NCBI GenBank assembly: GCA_965227905.1
Contig: OZ245780.1
Span: 2,666,001 to 2,730,000 of the forward strand
Source: CBDDHT01 sp965227905
GTDB lineage: Bacteria; Pseudomonadota; Alphaproteobacteria; Rhizobiales; Methyloligellaceae
Reading direction: 5' to 3'
Length of the DNA: 64,000 nucleotides
Part shown: in pieces, positions 24,415-32,398 of the stretch
Layout: each line of letters starts with the position of its first letter
How positions within the stretch are numbered: position 1 is the stretch's first letter
Program-made: the position numbers and the translations under genes
Notes under the pieces: generated by a model
The model's input: the letters and a program-made list of their open reading frames with translations, nothing else
Database searches by the model: none
Told to the model about the DNA's origin: nothing

Positions 24415-25605
24415 ATGAGCGATAAGTCGCCATCGGAGCGCGACTATCATGTTCCAATCTGCACCAAATGCGTGATGCCGCATACCAGCGAAAGCCTCAC
24501 CTTTGATGATGCCGGTGTCTGCAGCGTCTGCCATCAGATCGATTTCAAACAAGATGGGATTGATTGGGAACAGCGCGGCCGCGACCTTGATACGCTGCTT
24601 GAGCGACATCGCGGAAAATACGACTATGACTGCATTGTCCCATTCTCGGGTGGCAAGGATTCGACTTATACGCTTTGGCATCTCGTTACACAGAAGAAGC
24701 TGAAGTGCCTGGTGGTTGCGTTCGACCACGGTTTCAATCGGCCGCGCCATCTTGAGAACCGGCAGCGTACGTTGAAAGCGTTGGGGCAGGATTTCATCCA
24801 GTTCACGCCAAACTGGAAACTTGTTCGAAAGCTGATGTACGAAAGCCTGCGAAGGCGGGGTGATTTTTGCTGGCACTGTCACACAGGGATCTTTTCGTAT
24901 CCGATGCGGATTGCCGTGAAATTCAACGTCCCGCTTCTGATGTGGGGTGAGCCGACCAGCGAATATTCGTCATTCTATGCTTACGATGAACTTGAGGAAG
25001 TCAACGAAGAGCGCTTCAATCGTTACATCAACTTGGGTATCACTGCCGAGGATATGAAGGGGATGCTGGACGACACCGTCTCCGATTTCCGTCCCGACGA
25101 ACGTGATTTCCTGCCCTATACCTATCCGACGAGAAAAGAGCTTCGCCAACTCAAATGTGAGTCGGTTTTGCTCGGGCATTTCATACCGTGGGACGTACGT
25201 AAACAGGTCGATGTCATTAAACAAGAACTCGGTTGGCAAGGCGATGAGGTCGAAGGCATACCCTCAGAGTACGATTATGAGAAAGTCGAGTGCTTCATGC
25301 AGGGCGTGCGCGACTATCTGAAATATCTGAAGCGTGGCATCGGGCGCACCAATCATCTAGTTGGAATCGATATCCGCAATGGCCGGATGACCCGGGAAGA
25401 GGGCATCGCCCTCATGAAAGAGTATGATGGCAAGCGCCCAGCGAGCCTTGATGTTTTTCTCAAGTTTCTCGACATGAGCGAGGACGAGTTTAACGCCTTG
25501 GCAAAGGAGCATGTGGTTGCGCCGCATCGCTGGCCCAATGAGCCGCTGACCCATGGGAAGAAACCTTGGGACTACGATCTATGGGACCGTACCGACAATG
25601 ACTAA
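24415..25605 (+). CDS. N-acetyl sugar amidotransferase (PseA/WbpG family), set 1
   Basis: A 396-residue member of the family that, with a HisH-type glutaminase, turns an acetamido group into an acetamidino group. A zinc knuckle is formed by Cys16/Cys19 (CTKC) and Cys36/Cys39 (CSVC). The ATP pyrophosphatase loop SGGKDST begins at residue 78. FCWHCHTGIFS, with conserved cysteines, and WGEPTSEY are also typical. A very strong AGGAGGAA ribosome-binding site precedes ATG 24415. HisH and HisF partners follow after one methyltransferase gene. A second, different set starts at 61664. Confidence 0.9.
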   Translation: MSDKSPSERDYHVPICTKCVMPHTSESLTFDDAGVCSVCHQIDFKQDGIDWEQRGRDLDTLLERHRGKYDYDCIVPFSGGKDSTYTLWHLVTQKKLKCLVVAFDHGFNRPRHLENRQRTLKALGQDFIQFTPNWKLVRKLMYESLRRRGDFCWHCHTGIFSYPMRIAVKFNVPLLMWGEPTSEYSSFYAYDELEEVNEERFNRYINLGITAEDMKGMLDDTVSDFRPDERDFLPYTYPTRKELRQLKCESVLLGHFIPWDVRKQVDVIKQELGWQGDEVEGIPSEYDYEKVECFMQGVRDYLKYLKRGIGRTNHLVGIDIRNGRMTREEGIALMKEYDGKRPASLDVFLKFLDMSEDEFNALAKEHVVAPHRWPNEPLTHGKKPWDYDLWDRTDND

Positions 25606-26317
25606 GGACATTCAACGGGCTGATGTTCCGGATGAGCTTTTGTCCGACTATTCTCTGCTCTTCAAGTACCAGAACGAGGAGCAATATGCGGCGAACATAA
25701 AGTCGCTTGAAAGGAAGATAGAGCACTATCGTCTGCAGCTTGATCTGCATTTGCTTCGGACAAATCTCAAGGGACCAAAAGTCCTAGATTTTCCGATCGG
25801 AACAGGACGCCTCTACCCGCATTTGATCGATGAATATGAGCTCTACGGATTCGACATTTGTGCCAATTACGTCACGGTCGCGGGAGACCGCTATCCGTCG
25901 CTGAGAGATCGGTTTCATGTTCAAGCGTTCGAAACGCTTGATACCGGGCTCAAATTCGACTCGGCCTATACCCTTCGGACACTGCACGGTCTCAAGGACA
26001 TCACAACTGCATTCAATGGAGTTGCCTCTATCGTCAAACCCAAAGGGCGCTGGCTATTTAATTTTCCAGTTGTGCATGAACTCACGGACGAGATGCCGGA
26101 TTTACTCGACAAGCATGGTTTTTCTGTCATTAAGCGCAAGGCCTATGATGCTTATGTGAGTTATGGTGAAATGCCGCCGCTGATCAATCGCCTCTATGGA
26201 AGTTTGTGGATGCGGGCGATCGATCGACATCTTGTGCCGACTTCCCTTTACAATCTCGTGGATCGCGCATTGGCCGGGCAGGCCATGCATTTCTATGTTT
26301 GCGAGCGCCAGCCTTAG
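25598..26317 (+). CDS. Class I SAM-dependent methyltransferase
   Basis: A 239-residue protein. Motif I is VLDFPIGTGRLYPHL near residue 62, with YGFDICANYV as the acidic strand-2 end. YTLRTLHGLKD takes the place of the usual motif IV. It overlaps the amidino ligase stop by 8 bases and is 16 bases before the HisH-like gene, so it is built into the amidination set. N-methylation of the amidino group or O-methylation of the sugar are both possible. N-methylacetimidoyl nonulosonates are known in Campylobacter, so the former deserves attention, but it is inference. Confidence 0.82.
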   Translation: MTKDIQRADVPDELLSDYSLLFKYQNEEQYAANIKSLERKIEHYRLQLDLHLLRTNLKGPKVLDFPIGTGRLYPHLIDEYELYGFDICANYVTVAGDRYPSLRDRFHVQAFETLDTGLKFDSAYTLRTLHGLKDITTAFNGVASIVKPKGRWLFNFPVVHELTDEMPDLLDKHGFSVIKRKAYDAYVSYGEMPPLINRLYGSLWMRAIDRHLVPTSLYNLVDRALAGQAMHFYVCERQP

Positions 26318-26333
26318 CTGCGCGAAGACTTGA

Positions 26334-26966
26334 ATGACAACGACTGTCGTCGATTATGGTGGTGGCAATATCTACTCTGTTCTCAATGCTCTCGATGAGC
26401 TGGGAGAAGAGACTGTCGTTGCTGATGAACCTGAAGCCATTGATGTTGCGACACGGATCGTACTGCCGGGTGTCGGTGCATTTCCATCAGCCATGGGCAA
26501 ACTCCGAGAGAAAGGGTTGTTTGACGCAATCGATCGCGCTGTTCAGAAGCGGTCGGTGCCCTATCTCGGAATCTGTGTCGGAATGCAAATGATGGCGGAG
26601 ACTGGTTTCGAAGGCGGAGTGGAAACACCTGGATTTGGATGGCTTCCGGGCGACGTAATCTCGCTTCGATCAAATCCGCCGACCTATCGTGTCCCACACA
26701 TGGGATGGGCCAAGGTTAGTTGGCGTGATGGGCAACCATTCTCATATTCGATGAGAGACGGTGCCTCGTTCTATTTCTGCCATTCCTATCATGTCAGAAA
26801 CACGGGATCCGGCGTGTGCGCGGAAGTGGAATTCGATGAATCAATCATTGCGGCGCTGCAAGTCGGTTCGGCTATTGGTGTACAATTTCATCCCGAGCGC
26901 AGTGGCAACAACGGTCTCAAGCTCGTCGAAAATTTCCTCGACTGGGATGGGGAGACGAACCAATAA
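26334..26966 (+). CDS. hisH: HisH-like glutamine amidotransferase subunit, set 1
   Basis: A 210-residue class I glutaminase with the full catalytic triad: Cys81 in LGICVGMQMM, His186 and Glu188 in FHPER. It begins VVDYGGGNIYSV as HisH does. In this setting it supplies ammonia to the PseA/WbpG-type ligase rather than to histidine synthesis, since no other his gene is present. Four bases separate it from the HisF-like gene, which should form the ammonia channel with it. Confidence 0.9.
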   Translation: MTTTVVDYGGGNIYSVLNALDELGEETVVADEPEAIDVATRIVLPGVGAFPSAMGKLREKGLFDAIDRAVQKRSVPYLGICVGMQMMAETGFEGGVETPGFGWLPGDVISLRSNPPTYRVPHMGWAKVSWRDGQPFSYSMRDGASFYFCHSYHVRNTGSGVCAEVEFDESIIAALQVGSAIGVQFHPERSGNNGLKLVENFLDWDGETNQ

Positions 26967-26969
26967 GAC

Positions 26970-27728
26970 ATGGTGTTTGGTCGACTGATACCAGCGATGC
27001 TCTTGTCAGCAGGCCGGCTCGTGAAGGGGCGTAGTTTTGCCAACCATGAGGATGCAGGCAGCCCGGTCACAACGGCGACGATCTACAATGATCAAATGGC
27101 CGATGAGATTGTCGTTCTAGATATCGATGCAACGCCGAAGAACGATCCTCCCGATCTGGAAACATTGCAGGCGCTCTCGCGTCGTTGCTTCGTCCCAATC
27201 AGTTTTGGTGGTGGAATCAATAGCGTGGCAAAGGCAGCAGATGCACTGAGGGCGGGCGCTGACAAGGTCGTGGTCAATACCGCCGCGCTAGAGAATCTAG
27301 AATTTGTGTCGGAACTTGCAGGGCAATTCGGGAGCCAGGCGGTCGTCGTGGCCATCGACTACGTAGCAACAAGCGCCGGAGCACGTGTCGCAACGATGTC
27401 GGGGAAGCAGGCAACGGACCGGTTGCCGGAAATCTGGGCAAGAGATGCTGAGGCGGCTGGAGCCGGCGAGATTTTCCTGACGTGCGTAGAGCGAGAAGGG
27501 ATGCGGTCTGGTCTGGACATACAAATGGTTCGAGATATATCAGAAGCTGTATCAATCCCTGTTATCGCGCATGGCGGCGTTGGCCGTCTTGAAGATTTTG
27601 TATGTGCTTTCAATGAGGGCGGGGCATCTGCTATCGCAGCAGGTCGAATTTTGCAGTTCGCCGATAACAATCTGATCAAAGTCCGTCGATACATGCAACA
27701 GAATGGGGTGGATCTGCGTCCATTTTGA
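26970..27728 (+). CDS. hisF: HisF-like protein, degenerate cyclase, set 1
   Basis: A 252-residue beta/alpha barrel related to HisF. The first catalytic aspartate of true HisF (in CLDVKDG) is lost: the sequence here is IPAMLLSAGRLVKG. The second aspartate is kept in VVAIDYV. FGGGINS, GADKVVVNTAA and IAHGGVGRLEDF are preserved phosphate-site loops. Loss of the first Asp argues against imidazole-glycerol phosphate synthesis and for a role as ammonia conduit between HisH and the amidino ligase. It is 4 bases after hisH and 23 before the fkbH-like gene. Confidence 0.88.
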   Translation: MVFGRLIPAMLLSAGRLVKGRSFANHEDAGSPVTTATIYNDQMADEIVVLDIDATPKNDPPDLETLQALSRRCFVPISFGGGINSVAKAADALRAGADKVVVNTAALENLEFVSELAGQFGSQAVVVAIDYVATSAGARVATMSGKQATDRLPEIWARDAEAAGAGEIFLTCVEREGMRSGLDIQMVRDISEAVSIPVIAHGGVGRLEDFVCAFNEGGASAIAAGRILQFADNNLIKVRRYMQQNGVDLRPF

Positions 27729-27751
27729 TGCCCGCATCCAGGGCATAGGTG

Positions 27752-29317
27752 ATGGCAACGATCGAAGATATGTCGACTTCTCCAATTAGAGTTTGTGCCA
27801 CATCTTTTCTGCTGCCGGGTGGGCCTTGGTGGGAACCTCTCGCAGGTCATGGTCGCCTGGAGTTTGGCGATTACGGAGATTGGCCTTCGGCGTTGCTGAG
27901 CAATGACAGTCGGCGTTTGGTGTGGGTCCTTTTTCTCGAAGATGTCTTGCCATCCGAAGCGTTGCTGGACTTGAACGATCGCGACATCGAAGAGCATGTG
28001 GCGTCTATACTAGAGCCGCTTGTAACCCGCTTGGAAACGGTTCGCACACCGGTCATTGTTGCATGGTCGGCAACCCGAAAAGAAAGCGTTATCAGGGAAG
28101 CGCGAATACCATCGCCATGGCGGCGGATCTGCCGTCAATTGGAGGATGCGCTCTACGAGCTGGCGACACATTGGCCTGCGTTGCATCTCGTCGCTCTCGA
28201 TGGTGTTTTTGCCGAGGGGGGGACGTCAAAGGCCTTTGACTGGCGGAACTACTATGCCGCGCGATGCCGTCTTTCACACGATGGGCTGCGATTGGCGGCG
28301 ACCGCAATTGGAGCCGTACTTATGCGCATCCAGCAGGCGGCGAAAAAAGTTCTGGTTTTGGACTGTGACAATACCCTTTGGGGAGGCGTCGTGGGTGAGG
28401 TTGGATTATCCGGCATTGCCCTTGGTAGCGACGGCGCTGGAGCGGTTTTCACCGAGTTTCAGAGGGCCATCAAACGTCTGGCTGACCAAGGCGTGCTCCT
28501 TGCCGTTGCGAGCAAGAACAACGAAGCGGATGTCTGGGAAGTGTTTGACCGGCATCCAGGGATGGTTCTGAAACGTTCGGACCTTGTGGCTTGGCGTATC
28601 GATTGGTCGACCAAGTCTGGAAACATTGGTGCGATCGCCGACGATCTCGGCCTTGGACTCGACAGCATCGTATTCTGGGACGACAACCCATTCGAACGAG
28701 AGAGCATGCTTGCTCAGTCGCCAGAAGTCGTGACTTTCGATGTCCCCGAGGACGTCACGCTCTGGCCAAGCCTTATCGATGGGCTTGATCTTTTTGCCCG
28801 CTTTCAAGTGACGAGCGAAGACAAGACCAAGAGCACACAGTATCGCAATCGCCGTGACTTCATGGATGAACGACGCTCTGCGGGCGATGAAAAGTCCTTT
28901 CTCCGATCCATTCGCCTTGACCCACAGTTTATACCGCTGGAAGAGCCGACACTGGCGCGTGCTGAGCAACTATGCGCAAAAACCAACCAGTTCAATCTAC
29001 GTACGACTCGCTACTCTGCGGCGGAACTCGCTGATCTCGCCAATGAATGCGGAGACGGCGTTTTCCTGACACGGCTTGTCGATCGTTTCGGTGATCACGG
29101 AATTATCGGTTTTACCATCGCGAAGCAGGAGGGGCGTGCCGCACTACTCGATACGTTCCTATTGAGCTGCCGTGTCCTCGGTCGACATGTCGAAGCTCGT
29201 ATACTCGCCGAGCTTGCGACGCGTCTGCGTCGTGCGGGTTGCCGCTGGTTGTTAGGCGAGTTCTGTAGCACCGGGCGCAATGCGGTTGCTGCCGATTTTC
29301 TCGTAAATCATGGCTGA
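27752..29317 (+). CDS. FkbH-like HAD-IIIC protein (glyceroyl-ACP forming type), possibly truncated
   Basis: A 521-residue protein. An N-terminal domain of about 185 residues precedes the HAD core: VLDCDNTLWGGVVGEVG with the nucleophile DCD near residue 205, AVASKNN, and FWDDNPFERE. The C-terminal part is acyltransferase-like: LCAKTNQFNLRTTRY, DRFGDHGIIGF, LLSCRVLGRHVE and CSTGRNAVAADFLVNHG. FkbH proteins load a three-carbon glyceryl unit from 1,3-bisphosphoglycerate onto an ACP, and an ACP gene follows. Family members usually run 30-40 residues past the HG where this one stops; the missing tail is apparently present in another frame (29338-29496). Confidence 0.85.
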   Translation: MATIEDMSTSPIRVCATSFLLPGGPWWEPLAGHGRLEFGDYGDWPSALLSNDSRRLVWVLFLEDVLPSEALLDLNDRDIEEHVASILEPLVTRLETVRTPVIVAWSATRKESVIREARIPSPWRRICRQLEDALYELATHWPALHLVALDGVFAEGGTSKAFDWRNYYAARCRLSHDGLRLAATAIGAVLMRIQQAAKKVLVLDCDNTLWGGVVGEVGLSGIALGSDGAGAVFTEFQRAIKRLADQGVLLAVASKNNEADVWEVFDRHPGMVLKRSDLVAWRIDWSTKSGNIGAIADDLGLGLDSIVFWDDNPFERESMLAQSPEVVTFDVPEDVTLWPSLIDGLDLFARFQVTSEDKTKSTQYRNRRDFMDERRSAGDEKSFLRSIRLDPQFIPLEEPTLARAEQLCAKTNQFNLRTTRYSAAELADLANECGDGVFLTRLVDRFGDHGIIGFTIAKQEGRAALLDTFLLSCRVLGRHVEARILAELATRLRRAGCRWLLGEFCSTGRNAVAADFLVNHG

Positions 29318-29337
29318 ATAAGCTGGCTGAGACGACG

Positions 29338-29496
29338 ATGCCCGACGACCCTGATTTGCATGCTCTCATCGACCGGACGCGAGCCCAGGACGGGCTTTAC
29401 ATTGCCGATTTGCAAACACTTAGTATTCCTCATTTGGATTTGTTCGAAGACCTTCATGCCAAGTCTGATCACACTGTTGCAGAAGCACTTTCCTGA
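29338..29496 (+). other. Possible out-of-frame C-terminus of the FkbH-like protein
   Basis: A reading frame displaced by one base from the fkbH-like gene is open from before its stop to TGA 29494-29496. It reads GLYIADLQTLSIPHLDLFED, which looks like the beta-strand end of FkbH proteins (often xxFxLDLxxxxxP). A shift of minus one at the CAT GGC TGA junction would join them. It could equally be a separate 52-codon gene from ATG 29338, and it overlaps the ACP gene by 41 bases. A sequencing error, mutation or real frameshifting cannot be told apart here. Confidence 0.4.
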
Positions 29497-29692
29497 CGTC
29501 TCTCTGGCGGACGCTGACGAGGCGCTACACGTTGGCAGCTTTCCCGCATGGGACTCGCTCGCGCATTTCAATTTTTTGCTTCGTGTAGAGCAGGAATATG
29601 GCGTGCGGTTCACAATGGACGAGTTGTCGGAGATGAAAAGTCTCGCGGACATAAATCGTGCTCTGATCGGTCATGGTGCTGACTTGTCATGA
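29456..29692 (+). CDS. Acyl carrier protein
   Basis: A 78-residue ACP from ATG 29456. The phosphopantetheine site is Ser34 in FPAWDSLAHF, followed by VEQEYGVRFTMDELSEMKSLADI, the standard helix II-III pattern. It lies between the FkbH-like gene and the acyltransferase gene, and its stop overlaps the acyltransferase start (ATGA). It should carry the glyceryl (or another short acyl) group made by the FkbH-like protein to the sugar acyltransferase. Confidence 0.9.
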   Translation: MPSLITLLQKHFPDVSLADADEALHVGSFPAWDSLAHFNFLLRVEQEYGVRFTMDELSEMKSLADINRALIGHGADLS

Positions 29693-30510
29693 CCTATCTG
29701 GAGCAGGACGACATTGTGGACTCCTTTCGTCGTGCTGGTGTGGAACGTGGTTCAGTCGTCATGCTACATGCCGACGCGATCGTCTTGGCGCAGCTTCCGC
29801 CGATGGCGAGTGAGGCGAGGTACGCGGTCCTTTTTGATGCATTAGAGGAAATTCTGGGGCCTGACGGGACCCTTGTAATGCCGACATTCACTTACAGTTT
29901 CACGGATGGTGACGATTTCGATGTTGGTCGGACGCCGAGCAAGGTAGGGGCTTTGACCGAGTTTTTTCGGACTAGCCCTGAAGTCCTGCGTTCGCGTGAT
30001 CCAATATTCAGTGTTGCTGCCCGCGGTCGCCTCGCGGAGGCGTTTGCAACGGTACCAACGCATGACTGCTTCGGGCCTCAGTCTGCTTTTGGTCTTCTCG
30101 ATCAGAATGATGGCATTCTGGCATGCTTCGGCTGTGCTTTCGATCGCATCACATTCACCCATTATGTCGAGCAACGGGCAAGCGTGGATTATCGAACTTT
30201 CAAGACGTTTGCCGGGTTGTCGATAGAGAATGGTGAGACTCGACGTACGGACGTCCGGTATTTCGTCAGAGACCTGTCCAGAGACACAGCCATCGATTTG
30301 TCGCGTCTGCGCTGTCAATTGACTGAGAATGGTCGGTTGGCAACGGTTCCGGTTGGCAGATTATCACTCGCGGCAGTACGCGCGCACGCTTTTCAGGAAG
30401 AGGCGCTGAGATTGATAGAGCAGCAGCCCAATGCTCTGATCGCGGAGGGTTCTTCAGGCTCGATCGATACCGCAAGGGCTCCTGAAAATGCCGCGGGTGG
30501 TCACCAGTGA
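29689..30510 (+). CDS. AAC(3)-family N-acyltransferase
   Basis: A 273-residue protein of the aminoglycoside 3-N-acetyltransferase fold. RGSVVMLHADAI, LFDALEEILGPDGTLVMPTFTYSF, SRDPIFSVAARG and TFTHYVEQ (candidate catalytic His) follow in family order. In glycan clusters this family acylates amino groups of sugars. Coupling to the preceding ACP (4-base overlap) suggests acyl-ACP rather than acetyl-CoA as donor, probably glyceryl; this is inference. It is also joined by a 4-base overlap to the VOC-fold gene. Confidence 0.85.
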   Translation: MTYLEQDDIVDSFRRAGVERGSVVMLHADAIVLAQLPPMASEARYAVLFDALEEILGPDGTLVMPTFTYSFTDGDDFDVGRTPSKVGALTEFFRTSPEVLRSRDPIFSVAARGRLAEAFATVPTHDCFGPQSAFGLLDQNDGILACFGCAFDRITFTHYVEQRASVDYRTFKTFAGLSIENGETRRTDVRYFVRDLSRDTAIDLSRLRCQLTENGRLATVPVGRLSLAAVRAHAFQEEALRLIEQQPNALIAEGSSGSIDTARAPENAAGGHQ

Positions 30511-30914
30511 TTTTCGACCATATCGGTTTGTTCGTTTCCGATCTGGCGGTTGGCCACCGCCATCTGACAGGCATATTGCCTATTGTTGAGACTACTGAGC
30601 CCATTGATGATCCCGGATTGAAGGTTCGGATTCAGTTTTGTATCGACAAGTCTGCCATCCGGTACGAACTCGTGGCGCCACTCGGTGAAGGCAATCCGGT
30701 GTCTGGTGTTCTCGAAAGCGGCAAGAATATTCTCAATCATGTGGCTTATCGTGTGGCAGATATTAAGATTGAGACTGAGCGTCTAAGAGACGAGGGAGCC
30801 GTGCCTCTCGGACCGGCTCGGCCGGCACTCGCGTTTGACGGACGTCCAGTGATGTTCCTCCTAACGCCACTGCGCTTCGTTATTGAGCTTGTCGAAGATC
30901 CCGCGTCTTTTTGA
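30507..30914 (+). CDS. VOC-fold protein, methylmalonyl-CoA epimerase-like
   Basis: A 135-residue vicinal-oxygen-chelate protein with the two beta-alpha-beta-beta-beta repeats in order: FDHIGLFVSDLAVGHRHL (metal His) and LNHVAYRVADIKIETERL (second His), ending FVIELVEDP (metal Glu). It most resembles methylmalonyl-CoA epimerases. Within an acyl-ACP cassette it could epimerise the 2-position of an acyl thioester such as glyceryl-ACP, or act on a keto-sugar. The start is GTG 30507 overlapping the upstream stop. Confidence 0.78.
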   Translation: MIFDHIGLFVSDLAVGHRHLTGILPIVETTEPIDDPGLKVRIQFCIDKSAIRYELVAPLGEGNPVSGVLESGKNILNHVAYRVADIKIETERLRDEGAVPLGPARPALAFDGRPVMFLLTPLRFVIELVEDPASF

Positions 30915-30927
30915 TGAGGAATAGAAA

Positions 30928-31674
30928 TTGACCAAGTCGTTTTCATATCCGAGCGAACTCGAGCGAGAAGGGCGCAAAACGCTCGACGAGCATCTCTCTT
31001 CTGATCTGATTCCGCAGCAGGAACTCCTGGACAATCTCGGTCTGTTCGTTCGCCGCCAGCAATGGGGTCGGTTTGCATTCATGATGGAAATCTATCGGCG
31101 CATTGTTCCCGTCCATGGCGTTGTGATGGAATTTGGCGTGCGCTGGGGTCAGAACATGGCTCTGTTCACGTCGTTTCGAGGGCTTTTCGAGCCTTTCAAC
31201 TACAATCGAAAGATCATCGGATTCGATACCTTCGAAGGCTTCCCGAGCGTTGACAACAAAGACGGCGATGCGCAGGAGATAGCAGTTGGAAACTATGGTG
31301 TTACAGCGGGTTACGAAGAAGCCCTCACTAAGCTGCTGGAGGCACATGAGCAGCAGGCGCCAATCAGCCATATCGCCAAACACGAACTGATAAAAGGTGA
31401 CGTCACTGAGACACTCGACGCATATCTCGATCAGCACCCTGAAACGGTTGTGGCGTTGGCCTATTTCGATCTCGACCTCTATGAGCCAACGCACCATTGC
31501 CTGGAACGCATACTGCCACTCATGCCGCGCGGCGCTGTCCTGGCCTTTGACGAGGTGAACGACCACCGCTTCCCTGGTGAGACGCGGGCCTTGAAGGAAC
31601 TGATTTCCCTCCGCGAGCTTCGTCTAGAGCGGCTCCCGTACAGCTCGCTGACCTGTTTTGCAGTCTTGGACTAG
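30928..31674 (+). CDS. TylF/MycF-type O-methyltransferase (first of pair)
   Basis: A 248-residue SAM-dependent, metal-dependent O-methyltransferase of the macrocin methyltransferase group. The SAM loop is VMEFGVRWGQNMALF, followed by GFDTFEGFPSVDNKDGD, a TylF/MycF hallmark, and the metal-binding acidic segment AYFDLDLYEPT. These enzymes methylate sugar hydroxyls in antibiotics. The start is TTG 30928. It is followed by a close paralogue, so the two may methylate two neighbouring hydroxyls, such as O2 and O3 of a glyceryl group. Confidence 0.85.
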   Translation: MTKSFSYPSELEREGRKTLDEHLSSDLIPQQELLDNLGLFVRRQQWGRFAFMMEIYRRIVPVHGVVMEFGVRWGQNMALFTSFRGLFEPFNYNRKIIGFDTFEGFPSVDNKDGDAQEIAVGNYGVTAGYEEALTKLLEAHEQQAPISHIAKHELIKGDVTETLDAYLDQHPETVVALAYFDLDLYEPTHHCLERILPLMPRGAVLAFDEVNDHRFPGETRALKELISLRELRLERLPYSSLTCFAVLD

Positions 31675-31681
31675 AACCCTT

Positions 31682-32398
31682 ATGAAATTTGCCAAAGAAG
31701 ACGCGCGCTATTTCGCCCAGCGCAAACAAGTTTCGGAAGAATTCGGTCCACGCGAACTATGGTCGACGATCGACCATTGGCCGCTCTATTGCGGGATCGG
31801 AAACCTCGCCCGGTTCCTTGCGATCAGCGACATACTCCGATCGACACTAGACGTGCCGGGGCATGTCGCTGAATTTGGATCATGGCGGGGCGCAAATCTC
31901 CTTTTTCTGGCCAAGATGCTTCGTATCTACGATCCACTCGGCTCAAAAATGGTCCATTGCTTCGACAGTTTCGAAGGCTTGACCGCTTTTGAACCGGAAG
32001 ACGGCATCGCCCAGACTCAGGCAGGCGACTACAAAGGCGATCTCGCTGAGTTGCGCAAGATGATCGACCTATATGAGCTGCAAGACGCTATCGAGATCCA
32101 TATCGGTCTTGTCGAGGATACGTTGCCGAAAGTCGTCGCGGAGAATGAGGGACTTTCGTTCTCTTTCATCTATTGCGACACCGACCTCTATGCATCGACC
32201 GCTGCAATACTGCAGAACCTGCATTCACGTCTGAGCGTCGGCGGCGTCTTTGTCCTCGACGAATGGAATCACGAAAAAATGCCCGGGGAGACGGTGGCAG
32301 TGCGGGAGTTCCTTGAGGCGAACCCCCAAAAATACCGCATGGAACATGTGCAGAATGCGCGCCAACCGACGCTGGTGCTCCGACGCCTTGACCAATAA
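31682..32398 (+). CDS. TylF/MycF-type O-methyltransferase (second of pair)
   Basis: A 238-residue paralogue of the preceding protein. VAEFGSWRGANLLFL is the SAM loop, CFDSFEGLTAFEPEDG the family signature, and IYCDTDLYAST the metal site. It starts 8 bases after its partner's stop and ends in a TAATG overlap with the peptidase-fold gene. Tandem TylF-type genes after an FkbH-ACP cassette suggest a di-O-methylated product. Confidence 0.85.
   Translation: MKFAKEDARYFAQRKQVSEEFGPRELWSTIDHWPLYCGIGNLARFLAISDILRSTLDVPGHVAEFGSWRGANLLFLAKMLRIYDPLGSKMVHCFDSFEGLTAFEPEDGIAQTQAGDYKGDLAELRKMIDLYELQDAIEIHIGLVEDTLPKVVAENEGLSFSFIYCDTDLYASTAAILQNLHSRLSVGGVFVLDEWNHEKMPGETVAVREFLEANPQKYRMEHVQNARQPTLVLRRLDQ

Noticed and set aside
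24359..24420. Mini-frame starting ATGGTACTGACGGA, a 14-base match to the start of the radical SAM gene at 34063
   Set aside because: A 14-base match is expected by chance in 64 kb, and the frame ends after about 20 codons.
26334..27728. HisH and HisF as part of a histidine operon
   Set aside because: No other his genes are near, HisF lacks a catalytic Asp, and the pair directly follows an N-acetyl sugar amidotransferase.
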